DNA from: Hyphomicrobium denitrificans 1NES1
GTDB taxonomy: Bacteria; Pseudomonadota; Alphaproteobacteria; Rhizobiales; Hyphomicrobiaceae
Length of the DNA stretch: 64,000 nt
Assembly: GCF_000230975.2 (NCBI RefSeq)
Contig: NC_021172.1
Coordinates: 1,364,001 to 1,428,000, forward strand
Direction: 5' to 3'
In this document: positions 55,293-63,296 of the stretch, in pieces
Position numbering within the stretch: position 1 is the first letter of the stretch
Layout of the letters: every line of letters starts with the position of its first letter
The notes under the pieces: generated by a model
The model's database searches: none
The model's input: the letters and a program-made list of their open reading frames with translations, nothing else
Told to the model about the DNA's origin: nothing
Position numbers and translations under genes: made by a program

Positions 55293-55531
55293 TCCGACTC
55301 CTCCTTGGACTCGAGCTGGCGGACGAGCTTTAGGAGCTCGTCGGGAACCGGCTCGCGGACCATCGAGGCATACATGGTGCGCATGCGTTCTCCGATGAGC
55401 TGCGCCGCAATTCCGGGCAAACGGGTGACGCCCTTCTGAGGCGCCTCTGGTTGGGGCTGTGCCTCGGGTTCAGAAATCGCTTCTTCTTTGTTTCGCGTGT
55501 GCTCGTCCGGCGCGTCCAAGCGCTGTTGCAT
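55289..55531 (-). CDS. nepR: NepR anti-sigma factor
   Basis: 80 residues. After a disordered acidic/proline-rich N-terminus, the core LIGERMRTMYASMVREPVPD followed by ELLKLVRQLE matches the two-helix NepR fold. It holds EcfG inactive; when PhyR is phosphorylated its sigma-like domain takes NepR away. It precedes and overlaps ecfG, and is divergent from phyR. Two GGAAC sequences lie upstream (55585-55598, minus strand), but neither has CGTT at the right distance, so its promoter is not certain. Confidence 0.92.
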   Translation of the reverse strand: MQQRLDAPDEHTRNKEEAISEPEAQPQPEAPQKGVTRLPGIAAQLIGERMRTMYASMVREPVPDELLKLVRQLESKEESE

Positions 55532-55648
55532 AATGAAAACCTGGCCTTGCTGATTTTTTGATTGGCCTCGCTAGAGACAAAGTTGTTCCCCATGTTCCGA
55601 GGCGGTCCAGCTTTGCGAACGCCGGGAAAGAGAATTTGTTCCGTCGTG

Positions 55649-55673
55649 GGAACCAGTGGTGTGGCCGGGCGTT
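55649..55673 (+). promoter_or_regulatory. EcfG-type stress promoter of phyR
   Basis: GGAAC (55649-55653), sixteen bases, CGTT (55670-55673): exact consensus, giving positive feedback of the stress sigma factor on its own activator. The phyR ATG is 84 bp downstream, with GGGAGGT as the ribosome-binding sequence. Confidence 0.85.
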
Positions 55674-55756
55674 GAAGTGCCGGTGCAGCTTGACTGTTAG
55701 AATGGACTGGCTATCCGTCCCGTCCCTCGACGTCGGCCCGGGAGGTGCAGTGTGTC

Positions 55757-56560
55757 ATGTCGATTGCCCAGACGATCCGTCCCCATCTGCCGTATCTGCG
55801 GCGTTTCGCCCGGACGCTGACGGGAGCCCAGGAAACGGGAGATGCTTATGTCGCCACGTTGCTCGAAGGTCTGGTTTCGACACCCTCGGATTTTCCGACG
55901 GATATGCCGGCGCGCGTAGCGCTCTACCACCTGTTTCTAAGGGTTTGGAACTCCGTGCGGCTGTCGTCGTCCGACGGCGAAGATGTGCAAGGATCGCTGG
56001 CGACGGCGCAACGCCGGATCAATTCAATCAGCTCGTTGCCACGACAGGCGTTTCTTCTCATTGCTGTCGAAGGATTTACCGCGGCGGAGGCTGCAACCAT
56101 TCTTGAAGTCGGCGAAAAGGATATCGAGAGCTTGCTCGACGTTGCCGGCCAAGAAATTGCGCATCAGGTCGCGACCAATGTCCTCATCATCGAGGACGAG
56201 CTTCTGATTGCGATGGACTTGGAAACAATCGTTACAAGTCTTGGGCACACGGTTCAGGAGGTGGCGACCACCAAGACCGAAGCCCTCGCCGCCGTTAAGC
56301 GTCAGAAACCCGGACTCATTCTTGCCGACGTGAAGCTGGCGGACGGCAGCAGCGGTCTCGACGCGGTGAAAGAGATCGTGGCGGAAGGAGAAGTTCCTAT
56401 CATCTTCATTACGGCGTATCCGGAAAAAGTGCTGACGGGCGAGCGACCCGAGCCGACGTTCCTGATCTCGAAGCCGTTCCAGCGTGAGACCGTCATGGCG
56501 ATTATCAGCCAGGCGCTGTTCTTCGATACAAGGGCCCACCTGCGGACGGCGGCTGCCTAA
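55757..56560 (+). CDS. phyR: PhyR, response regulator with sigma-like domain
   Basis: 267 residues. The N-terminal ECF sigma-like domain (IRPHLPYLRRFARTLTGAQE, LLIAVEGFTAAEAATILEVG) mimics EcfG; the C-terminal receiver starts NVLIIEDELLIAMDLETIV and contains the acceptor Asp in GLILADVKLADGSSG and the conserved Lys in FLISKPFQRE. When phosphorylated it binds NepR and frees EcfG. ATG 55757 is chosen because GGGAGGT lies about nine bases upstream; an earlier GTG at 55745 is also in frame. Confidence 0.96.
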   Translation: MSIAQTIRPHLPYLRRFARTLTGAQETGDAYVATLLEGLVSTPSDFPTDMPARVALYHLFLRVWNSVRLSSSDGEDVQGSLATAQRRINSISSLPRQAFLLIAVEGFTAAEAATILEVGEKDIESLLDVAGQEIAHQVATNVLIIEDELLIAMDLETIVTSLGHTVQEVATTKTEALAAVKRQKPGLILADVKLADGSSGLDAVKEIVAEGEVPIIFITAYPEKVLTGERPEPTFLISKPFQRETVMAIISQALFFDTRAHLRTAAA

Positions 56561-56761
56561 CACCCCACCTTCCTTTTACCCTGATGGGAGCAGGCTCGAC
56601 CAATCCACTCGCTGCGAAGCCCGCCGTCATCAGTTCCGTTGCAGTACCGCTCTGCAGCACAGCCGTGACACCAACTCCTGCCAGAAAGGCGCGAAACCCG
56701 GTCTTGAGCGCGGTGCCCAGCAGGGAGGCTCAGCCATGGTGACCAATCCAATCCGTATTGA

Positions 56762-58081
56762 CTAGGATCGGCGGTTGCGCTCGGCGCGGAGCTTTGCCCA
56801 ATAATCGAGGCGTTTCTTGATTTCACGTTCGAAGCCGCGCTCAGGCGGATCGTAATATTTCGGACGCTTTTTGAATTCGTCCGGAAAGTAGTTCTGGCCT
56901 GAGAAAGCTTCCGGCTGATCGTGATCGTAGAGGTAATCCGAACCGTAGCCTTCCTCTTCCATCAGTTTTGTTGGCGCGTTGAGAATTGTCTTCGGCGGCG
57001 AGATCGATCCGTGTTCCTTGGCAGCGCGCATCGCCGCTTTGAAGGCGACGTAATTGGCGTTCGATTTCGGCGCCGTCGCCATGTAGATCACGGCTTCGGC
57101 AAGAGCCAGCTCGCCTTCCGGCGAGCCAAGAAAATCGAAGGCTTCTTTCGCGGCGTTGGCGATGACGAGCGCCTGTGGATCTGCAAGGCCGATGTCCTCG
57201 ACCGCCATGCGGACGACGCGGCGGGCGATGAACAATCGATCCTCGCCGCCGTCGAGCATCCGGCAAAAATAATAAAGTGCCGCGTCCGGATCGGAGCCGC
57301 GCACGGCCTTATGTAGCGCCGAGATCAGATTGTAATGGCCCTCGCGTGATTTGTCGTAGAGCGGAGCGCGCCGCTGGACGAGCTTGACGAGCGCCTCGCG
57401 GGTGAGTGGCTTCCCCTTCGGCGCAACCGCCGCGAAGACGTCTTCTGCAAGATTGAGAATGGCGCGGCCGTCGCCATCGGCCATGCCTTTGAGGGCTTCG
57501 CGTGCATCCGCATCGAGCGGCAGGGGCCGGCCGACGTCCGCTTCGGCACGCTTCAAGAGCGTTTCGAGCGTCGCGTCGTCGAGGCGATTGAGGACGAGCA
57601 CGCTGGCCCGCGACAGAAGCGCGGCGTTGAGCTCGAACGACGGGTTTTCCGTCGTCGCCCCGACGAGAGTGATCGTGCCGTCTTCCATGTAGGGCAGGAA
57701 GGAGTCCTGCTGTGAGCGGTTGAAGCGATGAATTTCGTCGATGAAGAGGAGGGTGCCCTTACCCTGTTCGCGCATGACTTTCGCGCGCTCGAAGGCCTTC
57801 CTCAGATCGGCAACGCCGGAAAAGATCGCCGAGAGTTGCTCGAAATTGAGATGTGTTTCGCTCGCGAGAAGCCGGGCGATCGTCGTCTTGCCGGAACCCG
57901 GAGGCCCCCAGAAAATCAGGCTTGGCACGCGGCCGCTTTTCAGCATGCGCGTCAGCGTTCCGTCCGGCCCGACGATGTGATCCTGCCCGGCGACTTCCTG
58001 CAGGGTTTTCGGGCGCAGGCGATCGGCAAGCGGCCGCGGCGCGCTCTTCTCCAGTCCTGCAGCTTCAAAGAGATTTGTCAT
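56762..58081 (-). CDS. rarA: Replication-associated recombination AAA+ ATPase RarA (MgsA)
   Basis: 439 residues. MTNLFEAAG begins the protein; LIFWGPPGSGKTTIARLLAS is Walker A, LLFIDEIHRFNRSQQDSFLP is Walker B plus the following helix, and LVGATTENPSFELNAALLSR is sensor 1. The C-terminal MgsA tetramerisation region (AVRGSDPDAALYYFCRMLDG) is also plain. It acts at stalled replication forks and interacts with SSB. ATG 58081 matches the family start; an ATG at 58090 is nine bases upstream. Confidence 0.96.
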   Translation of the reverse strand: MTNLFEAAGLEKSAPRPLADRLRPKTLQEVAGQDHIVGPDGTLTRMLKSGRVPSLIFWGPPGSGKTTIARLLASETHLNFEQLSAIFSGVADLRKAFERAKVMREQGKGTLLFIDEIHRFNRSQQDSFLPYMEDGTITLVGATTENPSFELNAALLSRASVLVLNRLDDATLETLLKRAEADVGRPLPLDADAREALKGMADGDGRAILNLAEDVFAAVAPKGKPLTREALVKLVQRRAPLYDKSREGHYNLISALHKAVRGSDPDAALYYFCRMLDGGEDRLFIARRVVRMAVEDIGLADPQALVIANAAKEAFDFLGSPEGELALAEAVIYMATAPKSNANYVAFKAAMRAAKEHGSISPPKTILNAPTKLMEEEGYGSDYLYDHDQPEAFSGQNYFPDEFKKRPKYYDPPERGFEREIKKRLDYWAKLRAERNRRS

Positions 58082-58186
58082 GACGCGCATATATAGAGGG
58101 CCGCGCGCGCCGTTCCAAACCCGAAGCGCTGGCGTTACCGGTCATTCCCCGACTGAACGGGCGAACGTCCAGGCTTTTGTGGGTTT

Positions 58187-58268
58187 GGCCCTGGATGGCC
58201 GCCTCGGAGGGCGGCCATGACGTGGAATAAGTACAGCGCACCCTCTCACGTCATGGCCGGCCAGGGCC
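58187..58268. repeat. 82-bp palindromic element (cruciform-capable)
   Basis: Outer arms GGCCCTGG (58187-58194) and CCAGGGCC (58261-58268); an inner pair GGCCATGACGTG and CACGTCATGGCC; and a nested hairpin GGCCGCC/GGCGGCC with a TCGGAG loop in the left half. The nested structure resembles the dispersed palindromic repeats of alphaproteobacterial genomes. It lies in the 233-bp gap between rarA and the bactofilin gene (both leftward). Confidence 0.75.
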
Positions 58269-58314
58269 GCACGGCAGTCGGCTAGCGGCGAAATGCGTCT
58301 GGGCTTCCGTTCGT

Positions 58315-58965
58315 CTATGCTCGAACGGCGACGTTGACGGTCTTGGCCGGTCCTGAGCTTGCACCGGATGCGTCGGTCACTTCGACATCGAAGTGCGCCT
58401 TCGGGCCCTGCGAGCCGTCGTGGGAGAAATAGACTTGGCCGCCTGCAAGATCGGCCTGTGAGAACGAGCTGACAGGTGTCTTTAGCGTGCCGGCGAGGGC
58501 CACAAAGCCGCCATTCGCTTTCGAGACCGCAAACGTCAGGTCTTCAGGCTTGTCGTCGGGGTCGACGGCGTTCAGGTCGGCAAGCGTGATGCGCACCGAG
58601 CGGCCCTTGTCGACAGTCAAGTCGAGGTCGCCTGCAATTGCCGGCGGAATGTTCCGGACGTGGGCCGAAAGCTCGGCCCCTTCTTCCATCGACAGGCGCC
58701 CGTACCTGATCTTGCCCGCGGCGCTGCCGGTGCTTTTCAGCGAGAAAAGCTGCTGCACACGAACGTCGCCCTGAAGGGTGCCATGAACCTCGGCTGTGTC
58801 CGATTTGACGTTGCCGAAGACCTTCCCGCCTTCCTGAACCACAAGTTCCGACGCCGTAACGCCGCCTTCGACGTAACCCCAAACCTCAACCCGGCGGCCT
58901 TTCTTGACTTCGCCCTTCAGCACGGCACCTTCGCCGATGATCAAAACACCTCGCGTATCGGCCAT
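58315..58965 (-). CDS. Bactofilin-like protein with C-terminal cadherin-like domain
   Basis: 216 residues. Residues about 1-110 look like a bactofilin: VLIIGEGAVLKGEVKKGRRV, VEGGVTASELVVQEGGKVFG and regularly spaced Gly/Val turns of a right-handed beta-helix. Residues about 115-216 resemble a CSPG/cadherin-like repeat: DLTFAVSKANGGFVALAGTL, and VYFSHDGSQGPKAHFDVEVT. Bactofilins polymerise in the cytoplasm, while cadherin-like repeats are normally extracellular, so the pairing is unexpected. No signal peptide is seen. Confidence 0.7.
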   Translation of the reverse strand: MADTRGVLIIGEGAVLKGEVKKGRRVEVWGYVEGGVTASELVVQEGGKVFGNVKSDTAEVHGTLQGDVRVQQLFSLKSTGSAAGKIRYGRLSMEEGAELSAHVRNIPPAIAGDLDLTVDKGRSVRITLADLNAVDPDDKPEDLTFAVSKANGGFVALAGTLKTPVSSFSQADLAGGQVYFSHDGSQGPKAHFDVEVTDASGASSGPAKTVNVAVRA

Positions 58966-59181
58966 CGGCTAAACTCCCCCATAACACGCATTACCTCGCC
59001 CGAACCTCGACCACGATTTTGTCAGCTTCTCGACCGTGGCATGACGCGGTGCGTTAACCTTGAAGGGGCGTTTCTCTCGGTGCCATTGCCGACTGTTTGT
59101 CAGGCCCCTGCAGAAAGGCGTTGATCGTTCCGCCGGTCGAGGATGCCACGCTTGACCTCGGACCGAATTCCGGGCTCTCCC

Positions 59182-60168
59182 ATGTCCATGAGCGTCGAGA
59201 CAATCACAGTTGCGGATGGCGAGGCCGATATGCGCCTCGATCGCTGGTTCCGTGCGCACTTTCCGGACGTCGGATACACCTATCTCCAGAAGCTCTTGCG
59301 CTCGGGACAGGTGCGGGTCGATTCCAAGCGCGCGCAGGCGAACGACCGTTTGAGTGCGGGCTCCGAAATCCGCGTCCCGGCCATCATTCGCCAGCCGAAG
59401 AAGGTGAGCCCGAACGGAAGACCGGCGCTTGGCGTTTCGAAGGGCGACCGTGATGCCATCGAAAAAATGATCCTTTACGAGGACGACCATGTGCTCGTCC
59501 TGAACAAGCCGTTTGGTCTCGCGGTGCAGGGTGGCACAGGCACCAAGAAGCATATTGACGGCATGCTCGAAGGCATGGCGGATCGCTTCGGCGGCGAGCG
59601 TCCGCGTCTGGTGCATCGCCTCGACCGCGACACGACTGGCGTGCTGCTCGTTGCAAAAACACGTGAAGCTGCGGCGAAGCTCGGCCGCATATTCCAGACG
59701 CGCTCGGCGGCCAAAACCTACTGGGCGCTGGTCAAAGGCGTGCCGAAGCCGCCGCAGGGCAAGGTCGAGGCTGCGCTCGTCAAGGCGTCAGGCCCCGATG
59801 GCGACCGCGTGCGCAAGGCGAAGCCCGGCGAGCAGGACGTCGCGATGCACGCGACGACGCACTATTCCGTCATCGACCGCGCTGCGCATAAAGCGGCGTG
59901 GGTGTCGCTGAAGCCGGTCACCGGGCGGCAGCATCAACTCCGCGCGCATATGCATCTCATCGGTCATCCGATCGTCGGCGACAACAAGTACGAAGGCGAC
60001 GTGCACATGCCGGCGGAGAACATCGAGAAGAAGCTGCACCTGCACGCGCGCCGCCTCGTCATTCCGCATCCAAAGGGGGGCAAGATCATCGATGTGACGG
60101 CGCCGCTGCCCGCCCACATGGCGGCATCGTGGGAATTGCTCGGCTTCGACATTGGAAAGTTCGAATGA
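59182..60168 (+). CDS. RluA-family 23S rRNA/tRNA pseudouridine synthase
   Basis: About 328 residues. An N-terminal S4 RNA-binding domain (MRLDRWFRAHFPDVGYTYLQ) precedes the catalytic domain with LVHRLDRDTTGVLLVAKTRE, where the Asp in HRLDRDTTG is the catalytic residue, and TGRQHQLRAHMHLIGHPIVG. RluC/RluD members modify 23S rRNA. The start is ATG 59182 or 59188; longer in-frame sequence upstream is not conserved. Confidence 0.94.
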   Translation: MSMSVETITVADGEADMRLDRWFRAHFPDVGYTYLQKLLRSGQVRVDSKRAQANDRLSAGSEIRVPAIIRQPKKVSPNGRPALGVSKGDRDAIEKMILYEDDHVLVLNKPFGLAVQGGTGTKKHIDGMLEGMADRFGGERPRLVHRLDRDTTGVLLVAKTREAAAKLGRIFQTRSAAKTYWALVKGVPKPPQGKVEAALVKASGPDGDRVRKAKPGEQDVAMHATTHYSVIDRAAHKAAWVSLKPVTGRQHQLRAHMHLIGHPIVGDNKYEGDVHMPAENIEKKLHLHARRLVIPHPKGGKIIDVTAPLPAHMAASWELLGFDIGKFE

Positions 60169-60213
60169 GGTGCCTCGACTTTTCAAGTCGTAGCGACGAG
60201 ATGAGGGCGAAGC

Positions 60214-60744
60214 ATGGCTGATCTGATTGCATCCACAATCCGCTCCGTATTATCGAATTCTTTCTTGACCTTTCTTGTCGTCGGTCTTGTATTCTCCATC
60301 GTTGCCATCGCCCGCGCGCCGAAGCCGGTGTCTGCCTCGGTCATCGTCGAAAAGCTGTTGTCCTGGCACGTCTTCTGGTCGATCGGCGTCGGCTATTTCT
60401 ATAATTTTGTCATGCACGCATTTTTTGGAGAGATGGTGGCCTCATTCATTGGCTGGGCGGATAGCCCGTTCCAGTTTGAAGTGGCGACCGCCAGTCTCGG
60501 CTTTTCCGCCGTCGGCTTGATTGCGGCCTTTCGAAGTTTCGACCTCCGTCTCGCGGCAGTTGTCGGTCCGGCCTTGTTTATGCTCGGCGCGGCGGTAGGT
60601 CATGCCTATCAGATGGCCGTGCACCAGAACTTCGCGCCAGGCAACGCCGGCGTGGTTTTCTATATGGATATTGTCATACCATTGATCGGGTTCGTGCTGC
60701 TTTGGCTCCAGTATCGGATCGGTCATCGGGGCGTGCAAACCTAG
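60214..60744 (+). CDS. Conserved inner-membrane protein (DUF6790-like)
   Basis: 176 residues with about five hydrophobic helices (SNSFLTFLVVGLVFSIVAIA and later). FEVATASLGFSAVGLIAAFR and HAYQMAVHQNFAPGNAGVVF are like the DUF6790 family, whose function I do not know. It lies between an rRNA modification gene and a HAD phosphatase gene on the same strand. Confidence 0.7.
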   Translation: MADLIASTIRSVLSNSFLTFLVVGLVFSIVAIARAPKPVSASVIVEKLLSWHVFWSIGVGYFYNFVMHAFFGEMVASFIGWADSPFQFEVATASLGFSAVGLIAAFRSFDLRLAAVVGPALFMLGAAVGHAYQMAVHQNFAPGNAGVVFYMDIVIPLIGFVLLWLQYRIGHRGVQT

Positions 60745-60839
60745 CTTGGTGAGGAGCTGCGCCGCGGCGTGGCGTCGCCCGTCCCGATCATGCATCTCGC
60801 GGAATTTGCGGCGTTATTGTAGCGTGCTAGAACGCATCC

Positions 60840-61520
60840 ATGAAACTCATCGTTTTCGATTGCGACGGAACGATCGTCGACAGCCAGGCCGGTATCGTCC
60901 TGTCGATGGAGCATGCCTTCAAATCGCTGCGCATGGTGCCGCCGACGCGCAAGCAGACGCTTGCCGTCGTCGGCCTGTCGCTACTCGAAGCGTGCTCGGC
61001 GCTGGCGCCTGAAGCGGAATACGGAACGTGCGTCGAATTGGCCGAGGGCTACAAGGCTGCGTTCCGGGAACTCGACCGAAATCCGTCGGACACCGACATT
61101 CTCTTTCCGCTGGCCAGGGAAACAATTGCGCATCTCGCGGCACGCGAAGATCATCTGCTCGCCATTGCGACCGGCAAGTCCCGGCGCGGGGTTGAGCGGA
61201 TGTGCGAGCGGGAAGGATGGCAGTCCTATTTCGTGACCATCCAGACGTCGGACGATCATCCTTCGAAACCCAATCCTTCGATGCTGCTGAGAGCTATGCT
61301 TGAAGCAGGCGTCGAGCCTGCCGATACGGTCATGATCGGCGACACGACGTATGACGTGGATATGGCACGCGCTGCGGGTGTTCCGGCGATCGGCGTCGCA
61401 TGGGGCTACCATAGCGTTGCGGAATTGACGAATGCCGGTGCGCGTAAGATCGTCGAAAGCTTTACCGATCTTCCGGCAGCGATCGACATCGCGTTTGGCA
61501 CCAAGAGCTGCGCGGCATGA
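60840..61520 (+). CDS. HAD-IA hydrolase, phosphoglycolate phosphatase-like
   Basis: 226 residues. MKLIVFDCDGTIVDSQAGIV is motif I (nucleophile Asp), LLAIATGKSRRGVE motif II, KPNPSMLLRA motif III and TVMIGDTTYDVDMARAAGVP motif IV. The substrate is not certain; in this order with ATP12 it is conserved in Hyphomicrobiales (general knowledge). Its stop overlaps the ATP12 start (ATGA). Confidence 0.92.
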   Translation: MKLIVFDCDGTIVDSQAGIVLSMEHAFKSLRMVPPTRKQTLAVVGLSLLEACSALAPEAEYGTCVELAEGYKAAFRELDRNPSDTDILFPLARETIAHLAAREDHLLAIATGKSRRGVERMCEREGWQSYFVTIQTSDDHPSKPNPSMLLRAMLEAGVEPADTVMIGDTTYDVDMARAAGVPAIGVAWGYHSVAELTNAGARKIVESFTDLPAAIDIAFGTKSCAA

Positions 61521-62317
61521 GCGGCACGACGTCCAATGGTAATGGGAAAGATCGCCATCGCGCCGATCTGGAGCGTGCTTCCGGTGGTCCGCGCGGTGTC
61601 ATCAGCGACAGCCTAGCCAAGCCGCTGGCCCGCCGATTCTACAAGGGGGCGAGCGTCAGCGATGTGGCGCCGTTCCAAATTCTGCTCGATGGACGCGCCA
61701 TTAAGACACCGAAGAAGCGTGCCCTTGCCGTCCCGACAAAAGCGTTGGCTGAGGCGATCGCGGAAGAATGGCAGGCGCAGCAGGAGTTCGTCGATCCGTC
61801 GCGCATGCCGCTGACGCGTTTTGCTAACACCGCGATCGACGCCGTCAGCGAAACGGAGGATGCGGTTGCGGCCGATATCGTCGCTTATGCGGGCAGCGAT
61901 CTCGTTTGCTATCGCGCCGAGACGCCGGAGGCGTTGGTCGCGCTTCAGTCTCGCGATTGGAATCCGGTCGTTGCTTGGGCGGACGCGACGCTCGGGGCTA
62001 AGTTCAGGGTCGTGCCGGGGATCGTGCACGTTCAGCAGCCGCCGGCGGCTTTGGCGGCCGTGGCTGAGGCTCTCACTCCCCACGATGCATTCCGCCTGAC
62101 GGGCCTGCATGTGCTGACGACATTGATGGGTTCGGCGCTGCTGGCGCTGGCGCTTGCGCGGGGAGCCTTAACATCCGATGCGGCGTGGGGTGCGGCGCAT
62201 GTCGATGAAGATTATGAGATCTCGCTCTGGGGCGAAGATGCCGAGGCCGCCGCCCGCCGCCGCGGCCGCCGCGCCGAGTTCGATGCCGCCTGGCGCTGGT
62301 TGGAGCTGCTCAGCTAG
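61517..62317 (+). CDS. ATP12-family chaperone for F1-ATPase assembly
   Basis: 266 residues. KPLARRFYKGASV, FQILLDGRAIKTPKKRALAV, LAEAIAEEWQAQQEFVDPSR and MPLTRFANTAIDAV are ATP12 signatures; WNPVVAWADATLGAKFRVV and LTGLHVLTTLMGSALLALAL are the C-terminal helices. It helps fold or load the F1 alpha subunit. ATP12 is shared by alphaproteobacteria and mitochondria, supporting the taxonomic placement. Confidence 0.95.
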   Translation: MSGTTSNGNGKDRHRADLERASGGPRGVISDSLAKPLARRFYKGASVSDVAPFQILLDGRAIKTPKKRALAVPTKALAEAIAEEWQAQQEFVDPSRMPLTRFANTAIDAVSETEDAVAADIVAYAGSDLVCYRAETPEALVALQSRDWNPVVAWADATLGAKFRVVPGIVHVQQPPAALAAVAEALTPHDAFRLTGLHVLTTLMGSALLALALARGALTSDAAWGAAHVDEDYEISLWGEDAEAAARRRGRRAEFDAAWRWLELLS

Positions 62318-62462
62318 GGCCTTGGTCCAGGCCTCAAACATTGAGATAAAAAACGATTAGCTGGACATCGTTCTTTTGCTTCCTGGGCTTTGCCGTCTTG
62401 CTCTCACAACATAGTTTGCCTCACACTTGAGGCAACTGATTCGCAGAAGCGTAGGCTGATCG

Positions 62463-63155
62463 ATGCTGCACAGGCCGCGCATTCCGGAACTTGCGCAACG
62501 CGACCGGTTTATTCGCCGGGCGGTGAGCGAAGGGCGTGTGCTGACATTCGCCGATGAGGAAACCGCTTCCGTTCCGTCACAGAAGGTACGGGGCAGGACG
62601 GTTCAGCTTTTCTGGTCTAGCCCGATCGAGGCGACACGGTGGGCTGAAGCGCTTGCGGGCAATAACGAGCTGCAGGACATCGCTCTTGCGACCTTCGCCG
62701 CCGAGATCCTGCCCGGTATTGCCAAGGCCAAGGGATTTGCGGGCACCGATTGGGTGTCCGATCCGATCGAAGCCGAGGTCGATCCCCTCGATCTGCAGAT
62801 CCGCCTAAAGACGGAGGCGATCCCCTACTATGCCGCTGCTGCGCGTATTCGGGGCGAAGTCTTTCTCGTCGGCGACGAATCCGGGCCGATACTGACGCCG
62901 GCTGGACCGTGGGCGCCTGCGGGAGACCTTCTGCATATATTCGCAGCGCGAGCCGAGGCCGAACGCCACCTGAAGCAGGCGGGCGGCAAGCGCGTCATTA
63001 CCGATCCGATCATCGACTTCGTCGGCGTGACCCTGTCCTGGGCGGCGACGCGCGCCCGCGCCGTCGCCATCGAGCCGATCGCGGGGGCGGGTTTTATCGA
63101 GGTTAAGATTGGTGAGTTCGGGCGCCAACTTGCCGCGGCACAAACGTCGGCGTAA
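62463..63155 (+). CDS. DUF2750-like cytoplasmic protein
   Basis: 230 residues. The first 100 (RFIRRAVSEGRVLTFADEET, QLFWSSPIEATRWAEAL) resemble DUF2750 proteins; the rest (KGFAGTDWVSDPIEAEVDPL) is unassigned. No signal peptide or membrane span. Function unknown; it stands alone between ATP12 and the carboxylase gene. Confidence 0.6.
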   Translation: MLHRPRIPELAQRDRFIRRAVSEGRVLTFADEETASVPSQKVRGRTVQLFWSSPIEATRWAEALAGNNELQDIALATFAAEILPGIAKAKGFAGTDWVSDPIEAEVDPLDLQIRLKTEAIPYYAAAARIRGEVFLVGDESGPILTPAGPWAPAGDLLHIFAARAEAERHLKQAGGKRVITDPIIDFVGVTLSWAATRARAVAIEPIAGAGFIEVKIGEFGRQLAAAQTSA

Positions 63156-63296
63156 ACGGCACATCCGGCGGCTTTCGGTTATTAATGATCCGTCCCAATG
63201 CGGCCTGCCGGCCGCGCATTTCTCAACATTTGCGCTCTCCCGAGGCCGTGCTAGAGAGCCAGCGCATTTATCACGGCAAGGCAGGGTGGCAGGTTC

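Noticed and set aside
55585..55598. Two GGAAC boxes on the minus strand before nepR as EcfG promoters
   Set aside because: Neither has CGTT 16 or 17 bases downstream (tctc/ctct and aggc/ggcc found), so not listed as promoters.
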